A DNA stretch of 64,000 bases, from assembly GCA_012932865.1 (NCBI GenBank), contig SAXG01000078.1, positions 1 through 64,000 of the forward strand, in the 5' to 3' direction. Shown here one piece after another: positions 32,679-43,250 of the stretch. How positions within the stretch are numbered: the stretch's first letter is position 1; each line of letters starts with the position of its first letter. The translations under genes and the position numbers were made by a program. Source of the DNA: Amylostereum areolatum. Lineage: Eukaryota > Basidiomycota > Agaricomycetes > Russulales > Stereaceae. Below the pieces are notes generated by a model. That model searched no databases. It was not told the origin of the DNA and was given only the letters and a program-made list of their open reading frames with translations.

Positions 32679-33389
32679 GCGGGGACGGGGGCGAGTGGGG
32701 GCGTTTGAAGTCGTCGTTGTTTCCTACCGTTTGTGTCTGTTTCGTTAGTTTTGGTACGTTACTCCTCTCCTGATCGCCGTTTCCCCCTGTCTTTCTCGGT
32801 GTATTTTTTTCTCTCTCTGTCTCGTCTTTGCTCTCTGTTTCCACCATTGTTTCCGTATCACCACACGCATACTGGATGCCTCCCTCTTTTTACTATACAT
32901 CTCCCCTTTCTCCGCCTTTCTGCGTTCACGAATTGTACTACGATGCCCGTCGTTGGTCACACGCCCCATATTCTTCCATTCCGTGCGAGGCCTCTGGGTG
33001 GTTGTTTTTGCCGTACTTACGATACCGTTACGAGTAGTGTTTCTTTTCCCTGTGTTTCTCCCCTCCTTCCACTTCCCATCGTCCGTAACCAAGATTGTAT
33101 AGACCTTCCTCGAGGCTCGAACGTAATGAATGTATCACGTGATTGACATTCTCACGCTTAGCTTTGTTTCAACTTGAACTTCGCCCCCTGAGTTCTGGAA
33201 CGGCGACGAGGCCCGTCCTCTTTCTGACGCGATACCACCCTAGCGAAACATGACAAGTCGCGCACCACGCGCCCCAGCCGATCTCGCCGCCCGCACCAAG
33301 TTCACCCTGCTCCTCTGATCGCGAACCCAAAACCTCACATCACTATTCCGAGTCACACGCGGAACGGCAGCGTCCGGGGGAGGGTGGAT
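32679..33389. other. 3' UTR of Kap123 and promoter of the next gene
   Basis: A pyrimidine-rich stretch (32,700-33,090) without protein-like frames, followed by the leader of the coiled-coil gene. Nothing else seen. Confidence 0.4.
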
Positions 33390-35687
33390 ATGGGCCCGCG
33401 ACACCGCGACGAAGACGTCTACGCCCACCTGAACGACATCCTAGCGCAGAAGGACGAACAGGTGAGTTTTTTTATACCGTCGTGGCTTCGCACATGCCCC
33501 TAACCAACCATCGGCCCGTCCTTTGTTGTTCTACTTACATAGATCTCCGAGCTCAAGCGCGACGTCGCGACTTACGCTTTGCAATCCTCTGCCCTCCACG
33601 GCCGTCTCCTCGCCACCGTGGACGCGCTCGATCGCGCCAAGCTCCAGCACGCCGACGAGCTCGCGGCGGAGCGGGGCGTGCGCAAGAACCTGAACGTGCA
33701 GTTGCGGGCGCATATCCTCGCGCGGGAGGAGGCGGAGGCGGAGAGGGACGACCTGAGGAGTGCCGTGCTCGAACTGGTTGAAAAGGGTACGCTTTTTTCC
33801 GTACGTCCGGCCCCTGTGAGCGCTTGTGGAACAGGAGGGGACTGCAGATACATTCGACGTCACGTGACATGGACCGAAGCTGTCGACGTTGCATTCGAGT
33901 GGATGGATGAATGAGCTTGTCGAGGGCCTTGTGCGTGGCCGTCGGATGTGTCTGTAGGGTCCCGCTGTTTCCTCCCCTCTCCCCCCAACCCCACACTCAT
34001 TCCCGTCCTATTCTTCTTGTCCCTGTCCTTAGTTGAGATCAACAATGATTATAGCCTGTGGCCGCACAGCGCAATCGCGATGACCACCCCCCTCGGTGCG
34101 TTCTTTGTTCTCCGCCGGGCCATTCGTCTTCCACGCTCTCCATTGCTAACCTGAACTTTGCTCTTGTAGCGCCCGGGCAACACAGGCTAGTGCCCGGGGG
34201 CGCAGGAGCGGACCCTAACGCGGCCTTCCGCTCCTACGCGACCTCGATGATCGCGTCTCTCCGGGCAGACTACGAGCATGAACGTCAAGCCCATGTACGG
34301 ACGGCCGAAGACCTCTCCATGCGCAATGCCGTGCTCGAAGCCATGGTGGCCCAACGCGAGGCCGAACTCGAACGCCATCTGGCGCCCACCCGTTGTGCGT
34401 TCTGTGCGCGGTCGTCGGGACCTTGGGCGTCCTCCTCGGCTTCCCCTCCTCGATCCAGTCCAAAAACGGAGGAAAGGGTGCCTCGGCTCACCAAAGAGGA
34501 TGCCGTACGCTATCGAAAGGCACTGGCGGTGAGGAACCGGGAGCTGGAGGCGGAGGTCGAAGGACTGAGCGAGCGAGTACGTCTCGGTGTTACTTGCGCT
34601 CGCCTTGCCGTATCGTTTACGCTCCTCCCCCATTCAATAGTTAGAACGTGTCCTCCCCGTCCTTTACCCGCACAATCCACAGAAAACGCTACAAGCAGGA
34701 CCTGTCTTTCCCATGCCATCTCATGGTAGCCCCACCGCGACACGCGATCACCCTCCCCGTCCACATACAAGCCCCCCTTCTGCCCCCGAACGAACCAATC
34801 CGAGCTCGGCTACCAACGCGAATCCGGACGCGCATGATCATCAAAGTCCACCCATCGCGCGACCTCTTGGAGGCACACACACTTATACGAACGACGGCGT
34901 CGCGCCCACGGCTCTGGATGATCAGATAGATGCACTGGTCTTTCAGCTTGAGGAGCTCCGCATTCAACAGCGGCGCCTGGAACGACCATCAGAGGCCAAG
35001 CAGCCGGTGTGTGGAAAGAGATCACACTAGACGGCTTTTTGAATGCTGACCCTCGCTCTTTCCCTTTGCCGCAGGCTCCCGCCCAGCAGTCCGACTCGTC
35101 GTTTGGGAAGATCCTGTTACTCGAGCGGGAGTGCATTCGGTGCGTCCCCCCGTTCCCTTCGTCGTCAGCCCTCCGTCGCCTTTCTGATTGTAGACCCTAG
35201 GCTGCGAAACGCGGAGCGGGAAGCGGTACGCAAACTCCAGGACGCCCAGACCGCGGCGCGCGAGCGCGAACACAGCTTGGAGGCAGAGATCGAGCGACTG
35301 AAGCAGGCCCCGTCCGATCCTCCCGAGCCACACTGGGACCGGGGGGGAGAACATATCCTGGACCCTCTCGACGACGACGACGACGGGGAACCCATGGAGC
35401 TCGCGACGCCCCTACAGCCCACCGTTCTTCTCCCGCTTCCGAACGACCCGCCAACGGTACCCCTTCCACCCTCCCCGCCAGACGACCCCGAGAGCGAAGA
35501 CGACGGGGAATCGTGGCGGCTCTCCCCTGCAATGCCGGTGTTTGAGCTCGACACGGCCGAGCTCGAACGTATACGATTCTCCTTGAACGCCGCGGAGATC
35601 CAGCTCAGAGAGAAGGACGCGGAGCTTGTCCAGCTGCGTGCGGAACTGTCCGTTCGCGCTGGTCACGGCGGCGGCTCAGATGGATAA
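33390..35687 (+). CDS. Coiled-coil protein of an uncharacterised agaricomycete family
   Basis: Start at 33390 (MGPRHRDEDVYAHLNDIL), then an intron at 33,461-33,542. The next exon is a strongly heptad-patterned segment (DELAAERGVRKNLNVQLRAH). Later exons include VEINNDYSLWPHSAIAM, SLRADYEHERQAHVRTAEDL, AVRYRKALAVRNRELEAEV, LVFQLEELRIQQRRLERP and a last exon with NAEREAVRKLQDAQ, an acidic/Pro-rich stretch (PLDDDDDGEPMEL) and a final helix ending GHGGGSDG at 35687. Small exons in the middle (34,590-35,200) are uncertain. The NDYS-WPH element recurs, from memory, in other mushroom proteins, but no function is known. Probably a scaffold. Confidence 0.65.
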
Positions 35688-35966
35688 CCCATCTTCCCCG
35701 CGCACCTCTCCTTCTCCTATCCCAACAACCTGTCTATCTTTTTTTGTGCCGTCGTTTGCTGTGCTCGCTATCTGTTTTGCTTGATTTTTTGTTCGATTTG
35801 TCTCCGTCTCCTTTTCTCCTCTGTCTGATGGACGCGCTCCCCGTCTTGTATACGCATGTATCATTATCGTTCGGGTCTCTGCGATGTACCGTAATATCAC
35901 GGGCGACTGTCTGTATCGTATCCTACAATCTCTGCCGCAACGACGTGGACGGCATACAATAGATTT

Positions 35967-36881
35967 CTATGAATTTGAGCCTGAGCCACCCGCCGTCTGC
36001 CCTTGCGTCTCCTTCGCTTTGCCCTTTCCCTTCCCCGCATTCGCTTTCTCCGAGTTCGGCGGCTTGGGGACCTCGACGTAGACCGCGTTCTCCCCGCCCA
36101 AATCTCTCCATAGCTGGCCCGCTCTCCCGCCTTTGAAATGGGGGACCTCGTCGACCGGCGGCGGGGGCACGCGCGTGACGCGCTCCTCGGGCTCCTCCGA
36201 CGGCGCGCGCGAGAGCGATTTGGGGGAGGGCGCGTCGTGGTAGGTGGACAGCGTCGCCGTCTTCTTCTTCGGGTCGAGCGACAGGACCTTGTGGGGACCG
36301 GTGGGGACCGGACGAGGGCCACCCGCCACGCTGACGGGGCCCAAGGTGGGGAACGCGCCTTCGGCGGCGCGGGCTTCTTCCGCGAGGCGTCGACGGGTGG
36401 CTTCCTCTTTCGCGAGCGTGCGCTCGAGCTCTTCGTCGATTTGAATAACGAGCGCGGCGTGGGCCGGGGGAGTGAGGAGGGGCGAGGAGCAGTGGGGGCA
36501 GGGGAGGTAGGGCGTGTGGAGGACGCAGAGGATGAGGCCGCAGCGCGTGCAGATGGGGGTGTAGGTCGATAACGGGTGCGTCCGCGCTGAAGATGTTATG
36601 GTAAACATTAGGAGAGGGACCTTGGCCATGTGGCGAGGGGGAGGGGGGGACACACCTAGGCAGTAACATGGCTCGGCGGCGGGGTGTGCGCCCGACGCGG
36701 GCAGGGTACCGTTGAAGCCAGCGAGAAGCTTCTCGAGACGGCGGACGTCTTTGCTCTTCGGTGTTTGTGGATTTTTCCCTTTTCCCTTGGACGAGGCGCG
36801 CGAGGACTGGGGGGTTGGAGGATGGGGCTTGGATGCCTTTGCGCCCGCCCATGGCTTTTCCAGATTTCTGTACGTGGCCAT
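35967..36881 (-). CDS. C2HC5 zinc-finger protein of TRIP4/ASC-1 (Rqt4) type
   Basis: Two exons, 36881-36656 and 36586-35967, around a 69-nt intron give 281 residues. Splicing creates the signature EPCYCLARTHPLSTY, then CTRCGLILC and LPCPHC: the zf-C2HC5 finger of TRIP4 / yeast Rqt4, a subunit of the ASC-1/RQT complex that splits stalled ribosomes in quality control. The N terminus is Lys/Ser-rich (SSKGKGKNPQTPKSKDVRRL), a helix follows (LERTLAKEEATRRRLAEEA), and the C terminus has a Gly/Lys tail (KANAGKGKGKAKET). No ASCH domain is present, as in the yeast protein. It is convergent with the coiled-coil gene, 279 bp apart. The intron length is a multiple of three, so its retention would keep the frame and insert 23 residues within the finger. 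Confidence 0.75.
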   Translation of the reverse strand: MATYRNLEKPWAGAKASKPHPPTPQSSRASSKGKGKNPQTPKSKDVRRLEKLLAGFNGTLPASGAHPAAEPCYCLGVSPPPPRHMAKVPLLMFTITSSARTHPLSTYTPICTRCGLILCVLHTPYLPCPHCSSPLLTPPAHAALVIQIDEELERTLAKEEATRRRLAEEARAAEGAFPTLGPVSVAGGPRPVPTGPHKVLSLDPKKKTATLSTYHDAPSPKSLSRAPSEEPEERVTRVPPPPVDEVPHFKGGRAGQLWRDLGGENAVYVEVPKPPNSEKANAGKGKGKAKETQGQTAGGSGSNS

Positions 36882-39800
36882 ACTCGCAGAGTGTATGTGC
36901 GGTGCGGTATCGACTTTCAGATATCCTATATGATTTCGTATCTATTGAGCTCTCGATTGTAGATCAGCCAACGCACCAAGCCGATGTTGTCTTCCTGCGT
37001 CTGCGGGGAATATTTGTTCGGCGACGTCGATGTGAATCGCTGACTCGGAGTTGGGGACTTCGGCAATCGCCGAAAAAAAAGCCTCGTGGCGCTCAATGAC
37101 AGAAATCAATTCTTTTTCTCCATCATCTCAACATCGCTGTCCTGTACGTAGACCGGTGCGCAGGAGCGAGGTGCGCCTCGTTGTTCGTTCAGATGCCAAG
37201 AAGTGTGACAAGGTGCGCTACGCCCTACTACACTGTGTCCGGCCGACTGACCCCCGCATGCATTTTTCCAGGGGAATTAAGCTTCGGGAAGTCCACGAGC
37301 ACGGCCGTCGTCATTTCCGATGGGGACATGTACTGCCACTCGATGCTATCAGAACCCAGGAAGCCACGCCATTTCGACCTACTGGCCTGAACTCTGATGT
37401 CTGAAACTGATAGCAGAGCCCGCCGTAAACGCCCTCCCTCCCCCCCGCACAGGCCCCTCCACGCCCCGAACAAGCTTCAAGGGTCACTCGCACGATCTTC
37501 CCAGACGAAGAACGCAGCGGAGAGCTTATGAAACGCCTTAGAAGGGGCACCATCCTCCATCCATACGGTGACCCGTGAGTGGCTATTTGTCCTCTTGCGG
37601 TGAACGGGCTATGCGATACTTCGTCCGCTCTGGATACGACCCGTGGTTCTCCCCTGCTGACCCCTGTGCCGCTCGAGGCCAATGCGCCCACAGGACCCCC
37701 AGAAAAAAAAAAGAACGCCACAGTCCGACATGCGCGTGAGTGTGTGTGCACGGTTGCTGCAGCCAGACGTTGCCGCGGGATCGGACGGGGCCATCGCGAG
37801 TGACCGCGTCTCTATTTCCATCCTCGATCAGGTGGAGAGAACGGAAGAGCCGACCGCTGATAGGAAATCCGAGGACGGAGGCAGAAGGAGACCTGGCGGT
37901 TTCGTCGACGCGCTCGTGGAAGGTCACCGGACGCCAGGGACGAGTCGGTATCTGTGCGGTATGGAAGCGAGGGAGCACATGGGGATTTGAACCTTGTACG
38001 GTACACCCACCCACCTACCCACCCACTGGCAAGCGCGCGACGAGGCGAGCAGTACGTTTGTTGTCCCCGTTTCAGCCCCCGGGACACTGACCGAGACTCA
38101 CGGTTTCTTTTTCTCGTCTTTGCGCACGGGAGCGACCGTGACGGTAAACGCCTCGAAAGAAAAGGCATCCGGATATCTTGTATTGTTGGTCGATTTTTCT
38201 GCGCCGAGTCATCCACCCTCGCCTGTTGACATACAGTCATTACGCGGTGGGGTTTGTGGGCGCACTTGATCATTGTGCGTCAGATCAGAGTGTGCCGTCA
38301 CTCGAGGGGGGCGGCAAACGGGTGCTGCATCATGTTCTGTTCGTCGAAGGGAAGCCCATCCCACTCTCGGGTGTGTCGATGCCGACAACTGAACATGTAT
38401 TGGTGTATTCAAGGACCGAAATCCCTTGTTCGCCTCCCGCTCGGTGCCCCCACCCGCACGTCCGAATTTCCGCTCCCAGCTCCACCTGCAAGGCTCCCAT
38501 CCCCGACAACGCGACACGAACCCCCCTCCATTTTCCGGTCATCCACTCCACGCTCGCCGTCCCCTCAAACTCGACCATCGTCCCCCCCCTCTCTCTGCGA
38601 AATTAAAATGGGAGATCCGTTCTTCCCTTCTGGAACCGCCGTCGTTCGCGGCCTTTCTCACCTGGCTCCCTCGTTTCTTTCTGTTTAGGAAACGGCGTGC
38701 CTTGGATTTCGTCATTCGCTCGCTCGCCCCCCCCCTCTCCGCTGTCAGTGTCAGCAAGTCGACGTTCCTTCTACGGTGTATGGCAGGACGTGTGCGTGCG
38801 TACGGGACCGGAGAATATCACCGCGGAGGGATCAGTCGCCAGGCGTGCGTTGTGCTGATTGCCTCCACTCAATTCAGACGTGCGTCCGGCAATTCACGCG
38901 CCATCCGTAGGGAAAGGCAAGAAGACAGGCCCTCCTGCGCACGCGCCCCCACGACGACATCGGAGAAGTGACCATTGGAGAGACGTGCAGTCATATTGCT
39001 CACTTGCCCCTCCCCCCTCGGGTGCGTATGTACGTATTTTTTCCCCTGCGTTCTGCGTCGTCACGGCTGACAGCAGAACAGAAGCAACGACCCAATCTCT
39101 CGCGAAAAAAAATCAAACCCAGGAAGGCAGGACTAGAAAATTTCGGGGGCGGGCATCGATTAGGCGTACGGTGTGGCCGCCGCCCCCTGCGTAGTAAGTA
39201 AGTACACGCACGGCCGTGCTCGTGTGCGTCCCTGCATTCATTTAATACTTGCACGTCCCTGCAAACGTTGCCTCACGTCGCCGTCCGAGATTCTGGAAAA
39301 CGCGCGTCGAGGGTGCTCCTCTCATAAACACGCCTCCACCCCCCCGCCGCGCTCTTCATTCAGTCGGACTAGGACGTGGGTGCCAGCGCGACGACGACGG
39401 GCCTCCGAGAGCGGGAGTGCGTGCGCGACGGCACGCGTGCCGCGCAGGCTTCCGAATTCCTCTTCTCAGCCTCGTTCGCGAGCTCGGACCTGCCTCTCGC
39501 CCCGCCTTCAGGCGCACCATGCCAAAATAGGCGTCGGCCTTCGTGCTCGTTCTCGTCGCCCTGTCCCCCCGTGTCCCTCAACTCAAATGCTAGCTTCGAA
39601 TCCCACGAACGGCCAGGTCGGGGTCGCACCGCGGACGTGCCCGTGTTCAATTTTTTTCTTCCCCCCTTCACTTTCACTTCACACCGGACTTGCCCTGCCC
39701 TCCTCCAACGCGCACCTTTCCTGCGGACGCGCCGTTTCGGTTTCGTTTTTGGTAGCGCACGTGGGGTATCGTACTTTGGCCGTTCGTTCGTTTCGTTCGT

Positions 39801-39969
39801 TCGTGCGCGTCATTTGGAGTCGCCATCACGCGCCACACCCGAGTCGTCCGATCAAGCTTAGCCACGGCAATAAACCCACCCATCCCCTCCATAAAGCGCT
39901 GATGCCGATGCGCCCCGATGCCGACGCCTGTTCGGTATGAGCAGTGACGAGTGACAGCGCATGCGCGTT
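36882..39969. other. Unresolved stretch with possible small-exon gene(s)
   Basis: Plus-strand pieces at 37,096-37,400 (MTEINSFSPSSQHRCP..., with candidate introns 37,171-37,192 and 37,213-37,271) and protein-like segments RTIFPDEERSGELMKRLRRG (about 37,480-37,545) and GTLTETHGFFFSSLRTGATV (about 38,080-38,145) suggest one or two spliced genes. I could not join them into one consistent product, and no domain is recognised. From 38.6 to 39.97 kb I see nothing coding. Confidence 0.3.
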
Positions 39970-40267
39970 TACATCAGGAAAAACCTCCCTTACTAAAAAT
40001 CTACTAATTAGAGGGGGACCTTCCTAATTCCCTGTTCCCGCTGCCAACCTGCAAGGCACTACGTCGACGTAGGTCCCTGTCACCCTTCTGGCCTCAACTA
40101 TGTATTTGAAGTGCAAATATGAGGTCAATGTCGACGACGGTGCATCGAAATGTGTACGGGGTTTTGTGAGAATAGAGCCTGTTAGTTCACTTTAGGAAGG
40201 TCCCCCTCTAACTAGCGCTAATTTGCTGGATTTGTTGATTTTAGTAAGGGAGGTTTTTCCTGATGTA
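39970..40267. mobile_element. 298-bp MITE with perfect 29-bp terminal inverted repeats
   Basis: Positions 39970-39998 and 40239-40267 are exact reverse complements (TACATCAGGAAAAACCTCCC... and its partner). A second exact pair of 18 nt lies inside (40008-40025 and 40194-40211, TTAGAGGGGGACCTTCCT). The ends begin and finish with TA, consistent with a TA target duplication as in Tc1/mariner-type elements. There is no reading frame. Perfect ends imply recent movement and a helper transposase elsewhere in the genome. Confidence 0.8.
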
Positions 40268-43250
40268 CCACCTTCTTTGCCCTCAAGCCCTCCCCCCTGT
40301 CCCCCCCAATCTCCGAAATTGCTCGCGTGATGGGGTGCGCGCGCGTCCCGTTCCAGTTCAAGGTTGGCTTTTTCAAGTTCCAGAGGGCCCTTGGGAAGGG
40401 ACGCCGCGGGGCCGGGGTGGTATCGTAATGAACGTGCGAGCGGAGCGGTGATGCGCGTGATGTCAACGGTGGCTTCCCTCTTCCCCTCCCCCCTTCTTCC
40501 CGGGTGGTTTTTTTCTTCTTCGTCATCGTGGGCGGGCGGGGCTTGTCAATGGCTTGGACCCGTGGTCGACCTAGCGGGGGTTGGCGTGGGGAGCCTTGGG
40601 CTTATGTCTACCATGGTGTAGGTGGCTGAGGGGTCCATCACGGCGAATATATATCAGGGTGCGCGGTCCGCCCCACGACGCCTTTCGTGGATCGAGCGCG
40701 TCGTCTGCCGGCCCTGCCGAAGGTACATTTAATTGTCCATTATTGTCTGGGACCGCTCCCCGGACATGGCGCGCGCAGCTGCGGGGTCGGTAGGCAAGTA
40801 ACTTACTTAAGTATGTACGATCTCGGCGCGGGGGACGCTGCGGGAACGTTCGAACGTGTCCCTTTGCCGTTTGTATACGATGTAGGTAAGTAAGCATCGA
40901 GTCCATTTGCGGGGTTTATTTCTACTTTCTATCATAGCCTCGGACGCATCGTCACGCCGGCCAAAGGAGGCTCACGGGCGTCGGGCGCTCTCGAGGGGGT
41001 TCGGGGCTGGCGAGATGCCACGGTCCGCATTCAGGCTTTGGGGGATCGGACGAGTAGTGAGTGCGTTTGCCATTCGATATGCAGATGATCCCCACTGGCG
41101 GATATTTGGACATGTGAGTATCTGTCTCGGCGGCGGCGGAGTCGGTACGTACGAGGCAAAGTTCCAGTGGATCGTCGAGTGCACGAGTTGTCATTGTCAT
41201 GCTATCAGGCTCATCCCCCCGCAAAAACGCGCCGCAGTCGCGCACTGCACGTACCGATGGACGCGGCGCGGCGAGCCCCGTTGGCAGATGCGTGTTCGTG
41301 CTGATCATCATGTGCACACGGCGGTAAGTATCGAGCTGCGTCCTCACGATGCGACCTCCTCCCGCGAACGCGTTCGAAGATCTCGTTAAGGACGACATCA
41401 ACATCGATGCGTCCACGTCCCGGCCGCACGCTAGCTGGATGCTCAGTACGCTGCATCCTGAGCACCCTGGCGGCAGCGCGTGAGTCCTGGATCCCTCCCC
41501 CCCTCCCTTCCAGGCACGTCGCCTAGATCGGCACTCGGGCTGCATCTAAAGCGCTTACCTGCCATCGAGCAAGTGTGCAGGAACGACCGCGCGTCCATCC
41601 TGATCGCGTGCCACAGCAGCAGCACGCAGTAAGTATGTTCGCTCCTCGACTTCAATGCCTCTCTCCCACCTCTCCCTCTCGCCGATGCGACGAGCTCCCC
41701 CCCCCCCCATGGCTCTGCATCCCGAGATTCCGTCCACCATATCAACAGAAAAATTGCCCGGGGACCCGTCGTCGCGTCTGCGCGTCAGCCTTCGAGGGGT
41801 CGATTCTCGACGTCGATGCGCATCGGATGCGGGAGATGTGGAAGATCCTGGCCCCCACGCTGTCCCGAGCTGAGGGTTGAGAGGCGATGGTGCCGTGTGC
41901 ACATGATGATCAGCCCCGCGAGTGCCGGGCTCGTCGCGCGTCGCAATGTCCATCGGTACGTGTGCGCACTGCGCGTTCTGCTGGGGATCCTGGATAACAT
42001 GATGCCAATTTGGTGCGACCATGCCGTCGCGCGCGGTGCAGTGGTGGCTTCCTGGAATTTTGCAACCCGGGGGACGAGCGGCCTCAGAGCGCGGTACGTC
42101 CGAGTCCTTCAAGTTCCCGCACGCTTATCGTGATCATTGGTCGTAAGTTCGTGTTCGCCCCACACCCTCGGCGCAACGTTGGCCGCGCCTCCGCGGAAGG
42201 CGTACTCCTACGGTAGGTCTATCACGGCGCGGCGACGATGTGACTTCTGTGCACGCAGGACGCGAGGTCGCCCTCTGTCTTTTCCTCGTTGGCCGCAAAC
42301 CCGGCGGACGAGCGAAAGACCCCGTTGGGAATCTCAAACTTGAACGTCCAGCTTCCCCGACCCACCTCACGAACACATTTGGCGCGTGTCCCAGCCGGCT
42401 CTGCCAGGAATAGGGCGGGCATGGGCGGGGCTCGGGTATGGCGGCGGATACCCGGGCCTCCGGCCGCGTCTGGTGAAGGGGAGTGTGCACAGAAGCAGAA
42501 CTTTGGAATGGAGGGGACAGAAGCGGACGGGCGGGTGGATGGCGCAGGGCACTTTGCCAGAGACCGGCGGGCTTCTAGGGGGGTGGGGGGTGCCAGCCCG
42601 TGCGTGCGATGGCGGTGCCTCAGTTTTCCGCCGTGCGGTGCGCGACGCGCGTGAACTCTCGAACGCGAACGGAGGCTCTTTGTCGGGCCGTGCTATTTTA
42701 TTGTATTTTGTGAGCTGAGGGAGGGCGCGGGGAGCGTGGCGGGGCGATATGCATAAAGGTGCGTGCTAGAGCGGTGGGCGTGGGTGGTGCAGTCGAACCG
42801 TAGATGCAGTGGGCTCTCGCAGTATAACGGTCCACGGACGAACTCCATCCGAGGTCCTGGCGTTCCCCGCTCACTCAAACGATGATAATGCTCGGGCTGC
42901 CCGCGTCGCTCGACCTACCGTCTTCGAACCACGTACGTACGTGCCATCCACACAGCCAACAGCGCGCCGCGCCACACCCGAGTCAATCCGTCGAGTGCCA
43001 TCATATCCCCACCCATTTACTTACATACAACACCAACCCCAAGCACCCACGCCCCATCTCGATCGCATCAGAGCTCCAGATCAGATCAGATCAGATCCAA
43101 CTACCTCGAACAGCGGTGAAGTCAGCTCGAACGTGCGAACGCCGTGAACGGGCGCACGGCCTCACAGACGCACTAGGCCGGGCACCGTGCGCCCGTTCCC
43201 CTCCTTCCCCTCTCGTCCGTTCGCTCGCTGGCACTGCTTGCTGACATAGT
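40268..43250. other. Intergenic, no recognised gene; diverged inverted repeat inside
   Basis: Short frames only. GTAAGTA and TACTTAC-type motifs recur (for example about 40,790-40,815 and 40,884-40,894), and the two arms of an inverted repeat lie at 41,225-41,325 and 41,885-41,985. A (GATCA)n microsatellite of four to five units lies near 43,077-43,097. Possibly non-coding transcripts or old repeats. Confidence 0.4.
41225..41985. repeat. Diverged inverted repeat, arms about 100 nt
   Basis: The arm at 41,225-41,325 contains CACGTACCGATGGAC...CTGATCATCATGTGCACACGG; the reverse complement of 41,885-41,985 carries the same blocks in the same order (ACGTACCGATGGAC, 14 nt, and CTGATCATCATGTGCACACGG) with diverged spacers. 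The 560-nt space between has no recognised gene. Confidence 0.6.

Noticed and set aside
37976..38010. tRNA-like T arm on the minus strand (GGTTCAAATCC)
   Set aside because: The T-stem does not pair well, and no matching acceptor arm, D arm or anticodon arm exists within 100 nt, so it is a chance match.
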